A DNA stretch of 6,519 nt from Methanobacteriota archaeon (GTDB lineage: Archaea; Thermoplasmatota; Poseidoniia; Poseidoniales; Thalassarchaeaceae). The translations under genes were made by a program, and so were the position numbers. Position 1 is the first letter of the stretch; every line of letters begins with the position of its first letter. The stretch spans positions 1-6,519 of the forward strand of contig PBPH01000067.1 of the NCBI GenBank assembly GCA_002725475.1, given 5' to 3'. The notes below the pieces were generated by a model. It searched no databases, was not told the DNA's origin, and was given only the letters and a program-made list of their open reading frames with translations. Positions 1 to 5,860 of this stretch are shown piece by piece.

Positions 1-1728
1 CCGTAACGCATCATCGAGTGTTTCAACCAAAGGTTCTCCACCCAGATTAAAGGAAGTATTAAAGATGATAGGGCAACCAGTTCGTTCAAAGAATTCCGTG
101 ATGATTTCATGGTAGATTTTGTTTTCTTCTGGAGTAACTGTTTGAACCCTACATGTACCATCAACATGAATGATAGCAGGAATCTTTTCTTCAATACCTT
201 CTTGACACTCAACAGCATACATCATATGTGGAGTCTCTTCTAGACCACGAAGATCAAACCATTCATGTACATGATCCTTAAGAATAGAACCTGCAAATGG
301 TCTGAAGTATTCTCTTCTCTTTACTTTATTAACAATATCTTTTCCGTTAGGATCTGTTGGATCATATAGAATAGATCTATTACCAAGTGCTCTTGGTCCT
401 GCCTCAGATCTACCTTGGAATAGTGCAACGATGTTCTTATCAGTGATAAGATCTATAACATCTTTATGAATAGCACCTTGAACTGTAGCACCATACTTGT
501 CAGCAGTCTCCTGAATCTCCTCTAGAGTATAATCATACTTAGGTCCGAGATATAATGTACTACGATCTACAACAGTATTATCATTAGTAACCTTATAATA
601 ATGATACAATGCAGCACCAACCGATGTACCTGCATCACTAGATATAGGTTCTACATATAGATTAATACCTTCATCTTTTAACTGTTCTCTATAATAATAA
701 TTAGCAACACAATTCAATCCATACCCACCAGATACAACTACATTTGGATTATTTGTAGACTTAACAGCAGTACGAATTAAATGCAATACTGCATCTTGAG
801 ATTCTTTTTGCACAGCATATGCCATATCTCTACGGTTCTGCAACCTAGAATAATCACTGCGTTCTATATCTTCAGGAGTACGAAGTTCATCACATAAACT
901 CTCATCTACAATAGAAGAGTTTGGATAGAATGGTATGAATAAATCTTTATTCACTGGATGATAATCACCAGTTGCATACTCAGAAAAAATAGGAGGAATA
1001 TTATCGTTAGGTTTACCATAAGGAGAAAGACCCATCGTCTTCCCTGCTTCAATAGCATCCCATCCACAATACTGTGTCACTGCTTCATATGATTTCACAA
1101 TACCTGTAGTACCATCTAATATTAAATAAGATCCATTGTCATCATCTCGATCCCACTCAGGAACATGCTTTGGATCAACCATCTTAACAGATGCTCCATT
1201 ACTACCACAGTGTTTATAAAGACCTTTAATACCACCATTCTTAGGATAATCACAACCATATATACTCTCAACCTCATAATATCTCATAGGATTATTTTCA
1301 AAATTAAAATCCAAGAAAGATCCTGCACCATCTACTATAACTGCAGTTGCTGATTCAAATCCAGACTTATAAAAAGCACATGCAGCATGAAGTTTATGAT
1401 GTATCAATCCATAATCTATAATTTGTGGATGAGGATCTGGTTGATTTTGAATCAATCCTAACTTTCTTGCTAGACTATGATAAACATTTTCACCAGTATA
1501 TTCCATCCGTCCAACACCAGGTTCAGTAACCAACTGAGTATGAGCAAGAACAAGATAATCTAACTTATCTGTATACTCTTTAACCTTAAGTAAAGAAAGT
1601 AAGGGTGCTCCATCATACTTACCACGAGTTAATCTCTCTTCTTCAATATGAAATACAATTTCATTATCTTTCATTAAACATACACTACCGTTATGTCCAC
1701 GGCTAATTGCTGCTATCCACATTGTCAT
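1..1728 (-). CDS. Carbamoyltransferase, NodU/CmcH/TobZ family (3' end beyond the window)
   Basis: Enzymes of this family make carbamoyl-adenylate from carbamoyl phosphate and ATP and transfer the carbamoyl group to a hydroxyl, typically on a sugar or small molecule. Translating the minus strand from ATG at 1728 gives 576 uninterrupted codons to the window edge. Visible motifs, in order: N-terminal 'AISRGHNGSV' (7-16) and 'EEERLTRGKYD' (29-39); HxxxH metal-site motif H110/H114 in 'HHKLHAACAFY'; 'VIVDGAG' (130-136); 'GKTMGLSPYGKP' (229-240); 'VSGGYGLNCVAN' (332-343); 'SSDAGTSVGAAL' (363-374). The C-terminal YrdC-like half has 'QGRSEAGPRALGNRSIL' (438-454), 'REYFRPFAGSIL' (472-483) and 'NTSFN' (557-561). 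Family members are usually about 560-620 residues, so only a short C-terminal stretch should be missing. The ATG overlaps the upstream TGA (ATGA, 1725-1728), implying translational coupling. A weak AAGGGG lies 8 nt upstream, and an alternative ATG is codon 3. The acceptor substrate cannot be read from sequence. Family call is very secure. Confidence 0.95.
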   Translation of the reverse strand, partial: MTMWIAAISRGHNGSVCLMKDNEIVFHIEEERLTRGKYDGAPLLSLLKVKEYTDKLDYLVLAHTQLVTEPGVGRMEYTGENVYHSLARKLGLIQNQPDPHPQIIDYGLIHHKLHAACAFYKSGFESATAVIVDGAGSFLDFNFENNPMRYYEVESIYGCDYPKNGGIKGLYKHCGSNGASVKMVDPKHVPEWDRDDDNGSYLILDGTTGIVKSYEAVTQYCGWDAIEAGKTMGLSPYGKPNDNIPPIFSEYATGDYHPVNKDLFIPFYPNSSIVDESLCDELRTPEDIERSDYSRLQNRRDMAYAVQKESQDAVLHLIRTAVKSTNNPNVVVSGGYGLNCVANYYYREQLKDEGINLYVEPISSDAGTSVGAALYHYYKVTNDNTVVDRSTLYLGPKYDYTLEEIQETADKYGATVQGAIHKDVIDLITDKNIVALFQGRSEAGPRALGNRSILYDPTDPNGKDIVNKVKRREYFRPFAGSILKDHVHEWFDLRGLEETPHMMYAVECQEGIEEKIPAIIHVDGTCRVQTVTPEENKIYHEIITEFFERTGCPIIFNTSFNLGGEPLVETLDDALR

Positions 1729-2741
1729 GATCCAAACCCCTTACTAGTATTGTTGTCACAACATGATTGTTGTTGTGTATTTGGTACACCTTGACCTTTA
1801 TAATCTCTAGGTTTACCTAAACCCTTTCTACAACTTGTAATTACTTTCTTCACATCCTCGTCTGTCATCTCCATACATTCATCGTTCATCATATCGTGAT
1901 AGTCTTCCTGTGTCAACCTGATAGCAGAATATGTTCTCTTATTCTCACCAAGATCAATAATATCAAATTTAGGATCCTTTGGATAAGATATATTAATAGG
2001 ATATGTAGAACCAATAACAGCAGTAACAGTAGTATCAAGAGACTTAGCCATGTGTTGACCAACACTATCACATCCTAAGAAATGATCTGCTTGTCCAATA
2101 ATCCCTGCCCATACACGAATGTCTGCTTGAGGCCAAGCAACAGGAATAGCATCCTTCTTATCAGTAGGTTCAATGGGGAACTGAAATTCACACATTACTA
2201 TAACACCATAATCTTTTTTAAGATTATTAATAATGTCTACAATATATGACTGATGAAAACTTCTAGAAGATTGATCTATTATAAAATCCCCCTGCACCAT
2301 TGCTCCTCTACCAAATGGTTGAATAACAATAACTTTATCCTTACCACTCTTTGCTCTAACTTCCTCTACAGTATTGATAGCAGTAATTGCTTCTGTCTTT
2401 GACAATTTAATAGTTGGAGTAGGAAGTTCTCTAGGTTCTTCCAACCCATTAATCTCAATATCATATGCTTGAGCAATACTACACTTCTGATTATAGTAAT
2501 GCCACACCCTATATGGTTCAGGAGTAACACAGTCACGCATCTTAAGTTTGTCCTCAAACAAACCTTTATGCCAACTATCATAAGAATACTTATGTAAAAT
2601 AGGATGACCTTTAAAGAAATTCATCCCACCTTCAGCGACTATAACAAAGTCATCATGACTCTCTGCATATTTTTCAAGTGCAGGGATGGAAGCAATGACT
2701 CTACCTGCTCCACCATTAATAAAAAATGCTTTTGATCTCAT
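1725..2741 (-). CDS. Glycosyltransferase family 9 / heptosyltransferase-like protein
   Basis: A 338-residue protein with the layout of a GT-B glycosyltransferase of the ADP-heptose:LPS heptosyltransferase (GT9) type. The N-terminus 'FINGGAGRVIASIPALEKY' (7-25) matches the GT9 opening Gly-Gly-x-Gly loop followed by a helix ('GGLGDxLxAxPAL'). Residues 136-185 give the start of a second Rossmann-like domain ('KVIVIQPFGRGA', then a helix and 'GVIVMCE'). Residues 218-247 ('ADHFLGCDSVGQHMAKSLDTTVTAVIGST') match the GT9 nucleotide-sugar-binding motif, usually 'ADxxVxxDSGxxHLAxAxxxPxVALFG'. The C-terminal tail is low-complexity, polar, and ends in a CC pair (327-328). In GT9 enzymes the donor is a nucleotide-activated sugar; neither donor nor acceptor can be inferred here. 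No convincing Shine-Dalgarno precedes ATG 2741, but the next in-frame ATG is too far in and would remove the glycine loop. The gene has its own sigma70-type promoter and is coupled by ATGA to the carbamoyltransferase, suggesting they act on one product. The fold match is good; catalytic activity is unproven. Confidence 0.65.
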   Translation of the reverse strand: MRSKAFFINGGAGRVIASIPALEKYAESHDDFVIVAEGGMNFFKGHPILHKYSYDSWHKGLFEDKLKMRDCVTPEPYRVWHYYNQKCSIAQAYDIEINGLEEPRELPTPTIKLSKTEAITAINTVEEVRAKSGKDKVIVIQPFGRGAMVQGDFIIDQSSRSFHQSYIVDIINNLKKDYGVIVMCEFQFPIEPTDKKDAIPVAWPQADIRVWAGIIGQADHFLGCDSVGQHMAKSLDTTVTAVIGSTYPINISYPKDPKFDIIDLGENKRTYSAIRLTQEDYHDMMNDECMEMTDEDVKKVITSCRKGLGKPRDYKGQGVPNTQQQSCCDNNTSKGFGS

Positions 2742-2777
2742 ACTATTTACAACGGTAGTTTATATAGTCATGGTTTT

Positions 2778-2797
2778 ATGGTGTAATTATACACCAT
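2778..2797. repeat. Perfect 8-bp inverted repeat with 4-nt loop
   Basis: ATGGTGTA (2778-2785), ATTA, then TACACCAT (2790-2797) form an exact palindrome in the 75-nt gap between the second oxygenase gene and the glycosyltransferase gene. The loop coincides with the TATAAT -10 box on the minus strand, so the dyad could be an operator for a DNA-binding protein or a cruciform. As a minus-strand terminator it is poor, because AAAACC rather than a T-run follows. On the plus strand TTTT follows, but no plus-strand gene was found. Confidence 0.6.
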
Positions 2798-2814
2798 TTT
2801 GTACCATTATTCAA
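2786..2814 (-). promoter_or_regulatory. Sigma70-type promoter for the glycosyltransferase-carbamoyltransferase pair
   Basis: On the minus strand TTGAAT (2814-2809; four of six matches to TTGACA) is followed after exactly 17 nt by TATAAT (2791-2786; six of six). The -35 box begins 2 nt after the TAG stop of the upstream oxygenase gene. Transcription would start near 2779, giving an approximately 40-nt leader before ATG 2741. Host-type sigma70 promoters drive early genes in T4-like cyanophages, so this could give early transcription of the downstream pair. Assigned from box matches only. Confidence 0.6.
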
Positions 2815-2816
2815 CC

Positions 2817-3515
2817 CTACATGAATAGAATCTGATTCATACGATTATACCCTTGAGTATACTGACCCTCTACATACCAAGATTGTGAATGGAATACATC
2901 TGTTTCATACATGAGACATCTATTATACTTCATTTCAATATCAACTTCAACTTTAAAATTTTTCTTTGCCCACTCTTGAAGTTCCTTAAGAGGTAAATGT
3001 AAAGGTAACATTGGCATATCACAACCACAATAACCCTCATAAGAATAGAAACTAGTACCACCTTGACATTCCTCTGGAGTATTTAAATATATCACAGATG
3101 CATGTGTGTTTTGATATGGTGGACAAGAATCTTGATGAGGAATGCAATCATGCAACGCTAACTGTGGTCCATCAGTAACATTACACATAAATTCTTGATC
3201 ACCCCAGTTCCAATTCCAAAGATGTTCTGGTACTTGTCTTCTAGATTTCCAAAGATGTTTTTGATCTCTCCAATGAGCAAACTGAGGTTCTAATTTCCTA
3301 CGAACTCTTGGATCATTCTCCCACACCCTTGCACCAGGAAATTTAGCAATCAAATCAGGATGGGTTTCTGCAGTCTTTAATGGAGAATCTATACAGTATT
3401 GACGAACCTCATCAGGATTTTTATAAAAATCATCAATGATTAATATATTTCTATCTTCAATACCAATACCAGACACTAAAGTGATATCAAATTCTTTATT
3501 AAGTTCAAACATCAT
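2817..3515 (-). CDS. 2OG/Fe(II) oxygenase-like protein (resembles DUF6445)
   Basis: A 232-residue soluble protein with the pattern of a 2-oxoglutarate/Fe(II) dioxygenase. The first half has 'NILIIDDFYKNPDEVRQYC' (23-41) and 'FPGARVW' (59-65), which recall DUF6445 proteins ('vDnFLpnPdxvR', 'yPGxR'). The double-stranded beta-helix half has candidate iron ligands H127 and D129 in 'IPHQDS' and H209 in 'VFHSQSW'. The candidate 2-oxoglutarate-binding arginine is R225 in 'YNRMNQILFM'. Between them are 'ASVIYLNTPEECQGGTSFY' (139-157) and 'NRCLMYETDVFHS' (198-210), typical of this fold. Known relatives hydroxylate amino acid side chains or small molecules; the substrate here is unknown. ATG 3515 overlaps the TGA of the preceding oxygenase gene (ATGA, 3512-3515). 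A second ATG follows immediately and either could be used. AGGAAAT lies about 15 nt upstream, so coupling rather than a strong Shine-Dalgarno probably sets expression. Fold is likely; the DUF6445 label is from memory of its motifs. Confidence 0.7.
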   Translation of the reverse strand: MMFELNKEFDITLVSGIGIEDRNILIIDDFYKNPDEVRQYCIDSPLKTAETHPDLIAKFPGARVWENDPRVRRKLEPQFAHWRDQKHLWKSRRQVPEHLWNWNWGDQEFMCNVTDGPQLALHDCIPHQDSCPPYQNTHASVIYLNTPEECQGGTSFYSYEGYCGCDMPMLPLHLPLKELQEWAKKNFKVEVDIEMKYNRCLMYETDVFHSQSWYVEGQYTQGYNRMNQILFM

Positions 3516-4141
3516 ACAAAAATAATATTTCCTGAGACTGATATTCTTTCAACATCAGGAGTTTTAAAAGGTATTACCATATGCTGCAACCATGCAGGAA
3601 ATATAAAAATATCCCCTGTATTTGGTGTATATACTCTTTGATTACATATCATAGGCATATCCTCACCGTATGTAAATACTATCTGACCTGGTTTATGACC
3701 TCTAGTATTCTCCCATGCTGTAGGTTCCTCTATAATTTCTTGAGGTACATTTAAATAAAGAACAAAACTTAGAGAACCACCATGATTATGCAGTGGATTA
3801 AAATCATATTGTTTTTGATAGTTCACCCATAAATCAACAAAATCATGAGACACTTCTCTATAATTTTCACCAGACATATCTGAGTATGATCCAAGATATG
3901 TATGTACCCAAGGAAATAAGGCTTCCTTAATCCATTCCCTATCATCTTCTTTAAAGTCCCACTCATCTTTCATAATACCAGCTAACTTATGCTGTGCATT
4001 ATACTTCGTATTACCCCTTACATTATCTGCTCTCTTTAATATCTCTTCTACAATAGTAGGTAGTAATTTACTTTGCCATAAAAATGGTCCCCAACAAGAA
4101 GATTGAGATTCAATGCTCGTGGGGACAAATTTATTTTCCAT
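3512..4141 (-). CDS. Putative 2OG-Fe(II) oxygenase, TIGR02466/PF13759 type
   Basis: A 209-residue protein matching the compact 2OG-Fe(II) oxygenase family common in marine T4-like phages. The core is 'DLWVNYQKQYDFNPLHNHGG' (103-122) followed by 'SLSFVLYLNVP' (123-133). This corresponds to the family's 'W.N....G....H.H....lSGvyYl..P'. Candidate iron ligands are H118 or H120 with H187 in 'GDIFIFPAWLQHMVIPF' (176-192). R199 in 'VERISVSGNI' (197-206) is the expected 2-oxoglutarate-binding arginine. Members are predicted to hydroxylate using 2-oxoglutarate and O2; phage substrates are generally unknown. An AGGA is placed 9 nt before ATG 4141, a usable ribosome-binding site. The gene overlaps the next oxygenase gene by ATGA, so the pair is probably co-translated. 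The two oxygenases share almost no sequence beyond fold motifs, so this is not a recent duplication. Confident family call; function unknown. Confidence 0.8.
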   Translation of the reverse strand: MENKFVPTSIESQSSCWGPFLWQSKLLPTIVEEILKRADNVRGNTKYNAQHKLAGIMKDEWDFKEDDREWIKEALFPWVHTYLGSYSDMSGENYREVSHDFVDLWVNYQKQYDFNPLHNHGGSLSFVLYLNVPQEIIEEPTAWENTRGHKPGQIVFTYGEDMPMICNQRVYTPNTGDIFIFPAWLQHMVIPFKTPDVERISVSGNIIFV

Positions 4142-4146
4142 TTTAT

Positions 4147-4173
4147 AAAATCCTGTAGGTCAAAAAAATCCTG
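4147..4173. repeat. Two direct copies of a 9-bp sequence
   Basis: CAGGATTTT on the minus strand occurs twice, at 4173-4165 and 4155-4147, exactly 18 nt apart, just upstream of the first oxygenase gene. The downstream copy provides the AGGA ribosome-binding site. The repeat may be a duplication trace or a regulator or RNA-binding site; two short copies in AT-rich DNA can also arise by chance. Confidence 0.4.
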
Positions 4174-4187
4174 GAGAAAATTTTCCC
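4162..4187 (-). terminator. Weak possible intrinsic terminator
   Basis: In the 82-nt gap after the chaperone-like gene, minus-strand GGGAA-AATT-TTCTCC (4187-4173) can fold into a five-pair stem with one bulged T. After AGGA comes a run of seven Ts (4168-4162). The stem is short and the T-run is displaced from it, so at best it would attenuate transcription between the structural genes and the oxygenase genes. Confidence 0.25.
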
Positions 4188-4223
4188 GAATTCTGGTAAT
4201 CAAAAAGTCAATTTCGTTTTGGG

Positions 4224-4964
4224 TTAATATCCTGTCTCGCTTATTCCTGCAGACTCACTACCATCCTCTTGCTCATGCATGTCACCATAGAGTGTAGTAC
4301 CAGCACCGATCTCATTTGGATCATGAGGCCATACAATTAGGTGAGTTGCAGTACCAACACCTGCCCATGCAGCAGGAAGATCTCTTAACTTCTGTCTCCA
4401 ATCCAACCAAGGTTGTACAATTGCAGTTGGAACATCACTCATAGCAACTTTAGCATCACTATCTGTTAACAACTGATTTCTATGTGTTCTAACAGCCTCC
4501 CAACCATAGTATCCAGCTTCACCTGGAGTGTCGTGAGCGAACACTGGATCAGACCATCTATTATTTGTTTGATCCCAATGGAATGCTGCTCTATCAAATA
4601 CTTCTCCAAAATGATGTGGATCAGGAATGTCTGGGTTAGGATCTTCAGCAGGTCCACATACAACTTCTATACGCTCTGGTCTAGGATACTTACATCCCCA
4701 CCATGCTAGTGCATGTAATGGAGCCTTATCCACCTCTAACAATACAGTCTGTACACCAACAGCAACTGGTCTCTCTGCCCTCTCACTGTCAAGAGCATAT
4801 ATGTCATAAAGTTCTTTTGATTTTGGATGAGGTTCAGTATACCACTCAGTCATGAGGACTTCTGGACCTTCATAGGTAGCTATCCCAACATTAGTAGGGT
4901 CTTGATTGTCTTTATTCCATTCCGAAGGAACTGGAAATACAACTGTCTTAGTGATGTTTGCCAT
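4224..4964 (-). CDS. Structural-block protein with tail-fibre-assembly-chaperone-like segment
   Basis: A 246-residue protein beginning 'MANITKTVVF'. Residues 155-200 read 'WEAVRTHRNQLLTDSDAKV' and then 'WLDWRQKLRDLPAAW'. This is the pattern of phage tail assembly chaperones (PF16778-like: 'R..RN.lL..sDw....D.p......W..YRq.LRdlP'), small proteins that help fold or attach tail fibres. The N-terminal 150 residues, rich in Trp, Pro and acidic residues, are not recognised. The C-terminal 45 residues include 'HLIVWPHDP' (208-216) and an acidic, probably flexible end. Position directly after the fibre-like and adhesin genes fits a fibre-assembly or virion role. AAGAGGAAC lies upstream, but GAGGA is about 13 nt from the ATG, longer than optimal. 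A TAAATA-type box precedes the gene. Typical chaperones are shorter, so it could instead be a structural protein that carries this segment. Role is moderately supported. Confidence 0.55.
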   Translation of the reverse strand: MANITKTVVFPVPSEWNKDNQDPTNVGIATYEGPEVLMTEWYTEPHPKSKELYDIYALDSERAERPVAVGVQTVLLEVDKAPLHALAWWGCKYPRPERIEVVCGPAEDPNPDIPDPHHFGEVFDRAAFHWDQTNNRWSDPVFAHDTPGEAGYYGWEAVRTHRNQLLTDSDAKVAMSDVPTAIVQPWLDWRQKLRDLPAAWAGVGTATHLIVWPHDPNEIGAGTTLYGDMHEQEDGSESAGISETGY

Positions 4965-4986
4965 TGTTAGTTAAAGTTCCTCTTGT

Positions 4987-4994
4987 TATTTATT
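4987..4994 (-). promoter_or_regulatory. T4-type late promoter box AATAAATA
   Basis: Minus-strand AATAAATA (4994-4987) matches the T4 late element TATAAATA at seven of eight positions. It overlaps the last Gln codon and the TAA stop of the upstream adhesin gene. The box ends 22 nt before ATG 4964, leaving a short leader that includes AAGAGGAAC. In T4-like phages such boxes are read by the phage late sigma factor with its sliding-clamp coactivator. Confidence 0.6.
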
Positions 4995-5823
4995 GCCAGT
5001 AGTTTATGACCACTAAGCCTGAACCACCCCAGCCACCCCAACAGCAGCTACCTGTGGTGAATGGTGAGAATCCACCGCCACCAGGGAATAATCCATGTCC
5101 TTTACAGCAACCGTGGTGTGCTCCAGTACAGTTATCATTACCCATATGACCACCTGAAGATAATGGTGCTCCATTAGCAGCAGAGTATCCATATGCGTCA
5201 GTTCTACAGTACTGAACATTGTGTCTCGCTCCAGAAACTCCAGGAATTCCAAAGTCACAACCATATGGTTTGGAACATTGGTTTATACATGTTTGACACT
5301 GCCTAGGAATTGTACATGAGTAGCAACCTCCAGAACACTGATGCCATCCCCATGATCCACCTTCTACACAGAAGTTACTTAATCCACTTCCTGACACATA
5401 AGAAGTACACCCTCGGAATCCACAACAGTTAAACCCACCGTTGAATCCACAACAAGAGCACCTATTAGTACCACCAGAACAAACTGTATATGCTGTACTT
5501 CCTGCAGTAAAGTCTCCTTTGTAAGAATGAAGTGTTCTAACAGCGTAAGCACCAGAACCACCAACAGGACCATTACCACAACAAATACCAGGAGATCCAG
5601 AACCTCCACCAGCAGTAATCTCAAACCTAACTGTTGTTGTTAGAGAAGGTACTGTCCAATACAGGCAACAACCACCGTTATTGTTAGACCAATGATTGTT
5701 ATTCCAAACAATGCATTGATGGGCAACACCCGTCGATACACCCGTCACCTGTCCAGGTCCGACACTATTCTGTAGAATAGCTTCGGTTCCATTTATCTTT
5801 TTATATGTTTGATAATTAGCCAT
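4990..5823 (-). CDS. Cysteine- and glycine-rich predicted tail adhesin / virion protein
   Basis: A 277-residue protein with 56 Gly (about 20%) and 26 Cys (about 9%), including six adjacent CC pairs (52-53, 81-82, 124-125, 133-134, 239-240, 260-261). After an N-terminal segment (1-50), residues 54-120 resemble glycine-rich beta domains seen at fibre tips. These residues include 'LYWTVPSLTTTVRFEITAGG', 'GGSGAYAVRTL' and 'GSTAYTVCSGG'. The core (121-245) is a run of Cys/Gly turns. The end 'GGWGGSGLVVINYW' (263-276) is the usual closing strand of such domains. Comparable glycine-rich proteins act as T-even distal-fibre adhesins (gp38-like), so receptor binding is plausible but inferred. There is no signal peptide or membrane segment. 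Position between a fibre-like gene and a chaperone-like gene supports a virion role. The start at 5823 has only a weak GGTAAG ribosome-binding site but follows a late-type box and terminator. The cysteine richness is odd for a protein made in the reducing cytoplasm; disulfides could form after lysis, or the cysteines could bind metal. Confidence 0.6.
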   Translation of the reverse strand: MANYQTYKKINGTEAILQNSVGPGQVTGVSTGVAHQCIVWNNNHWSNNNGGCCLYWTVPSLTTTVRFEITAGGGSGSPGICCGNGPVGGSGAYAVRTLHSYKGDFTAGSTAYTVCSGGTNRCSCCGFNGGFNCCGFRGCTSYVSGSGLSNFCVEGGSWGWHQCSGGCYSCTIPRQCQTCINQCSKPYGCDFGIPGVSGARHNVQYCRTDAYGYSAANGAPLSSGGHMGNDNCTGAHHGCCKGHGLFPGGGGFSPFTTGSCCWGGWGGSGLVVINYWQ

Positions 5824-5845
5824 TGGCTTACCAGTTCTGTATTAG

Positions 5846-5853
5846 TATTTAGC
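5846..5853 (-). promoter_or_regulatory. Candidate late promoter box GCTAAATA
   Basis: Minus-strand GCTAAATA (5853-5846) matches TATAAATA at six of eight positions, with the TAAATA core intact. It ends 22 nt before ATG 5823, the same spacing as the box before the next gene. It also lies immediately after the intrinsic terminator that closes the previous gene, which is where a new promoter is needed. Confidence 0.5.
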
Positions 5854-5860
5854 AGGAGTA

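Noticed and set aside
1165..1353. Plus-strand 62-codon ORF
   Set aside because: It lies entirely antisense inside the carbamoyltransferase. The peptide is Ile/Thr-rich low complexity, as expected from the reverse of an AT-rich coding region.
2759..2766. TATATAAA (minus strand) as a late promoter for the glycosyltransferase gene
   Set aside because: It is a poorer match, lacks the final TA of the late consensus, and its spacing to the ATG differs from the two better boxes. The sigma70-type promoter explains the gene better.
2778..2797. The palindrome as a transcription terminator
   Set aside because: In the transcribed (minus) direction it is followed by AAAACC, not Ts. No plus-strand gene would use the TTTT on the other side.
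2817..4141. TET/JBP-type DNA oxygenases
   Set aside because: The motif contexts match PF13759-like and DUF6445-like proteins rather than TET/JBP. No other DNA-hypermodification gene is visible.
4139..4152. ATTTTATAAAAT at the oxygenase start as a late promoter
   Set aside because: Transcription would begin inside the coding region. It is more likely AT-rich leader sequence.
4199..4213. TTGAC-like -35 sequences in the 4142-4223 gap
   Set aside because: No acceptable -10 hexamer lies 16-18 nt downstream of either TTGAC on the minus strand.
1896..4809. Other short ORFs within the gene bodies: plus strand at 1896-2078, 4103-4297, 4482-4709 and 4627-4809; minus strand, other frame, at 2366-2581 and 4466-4663
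   Set aside because: All lie in or across well-supported minus-strand genes, have no recognisable domains, and show biased shadow composition.
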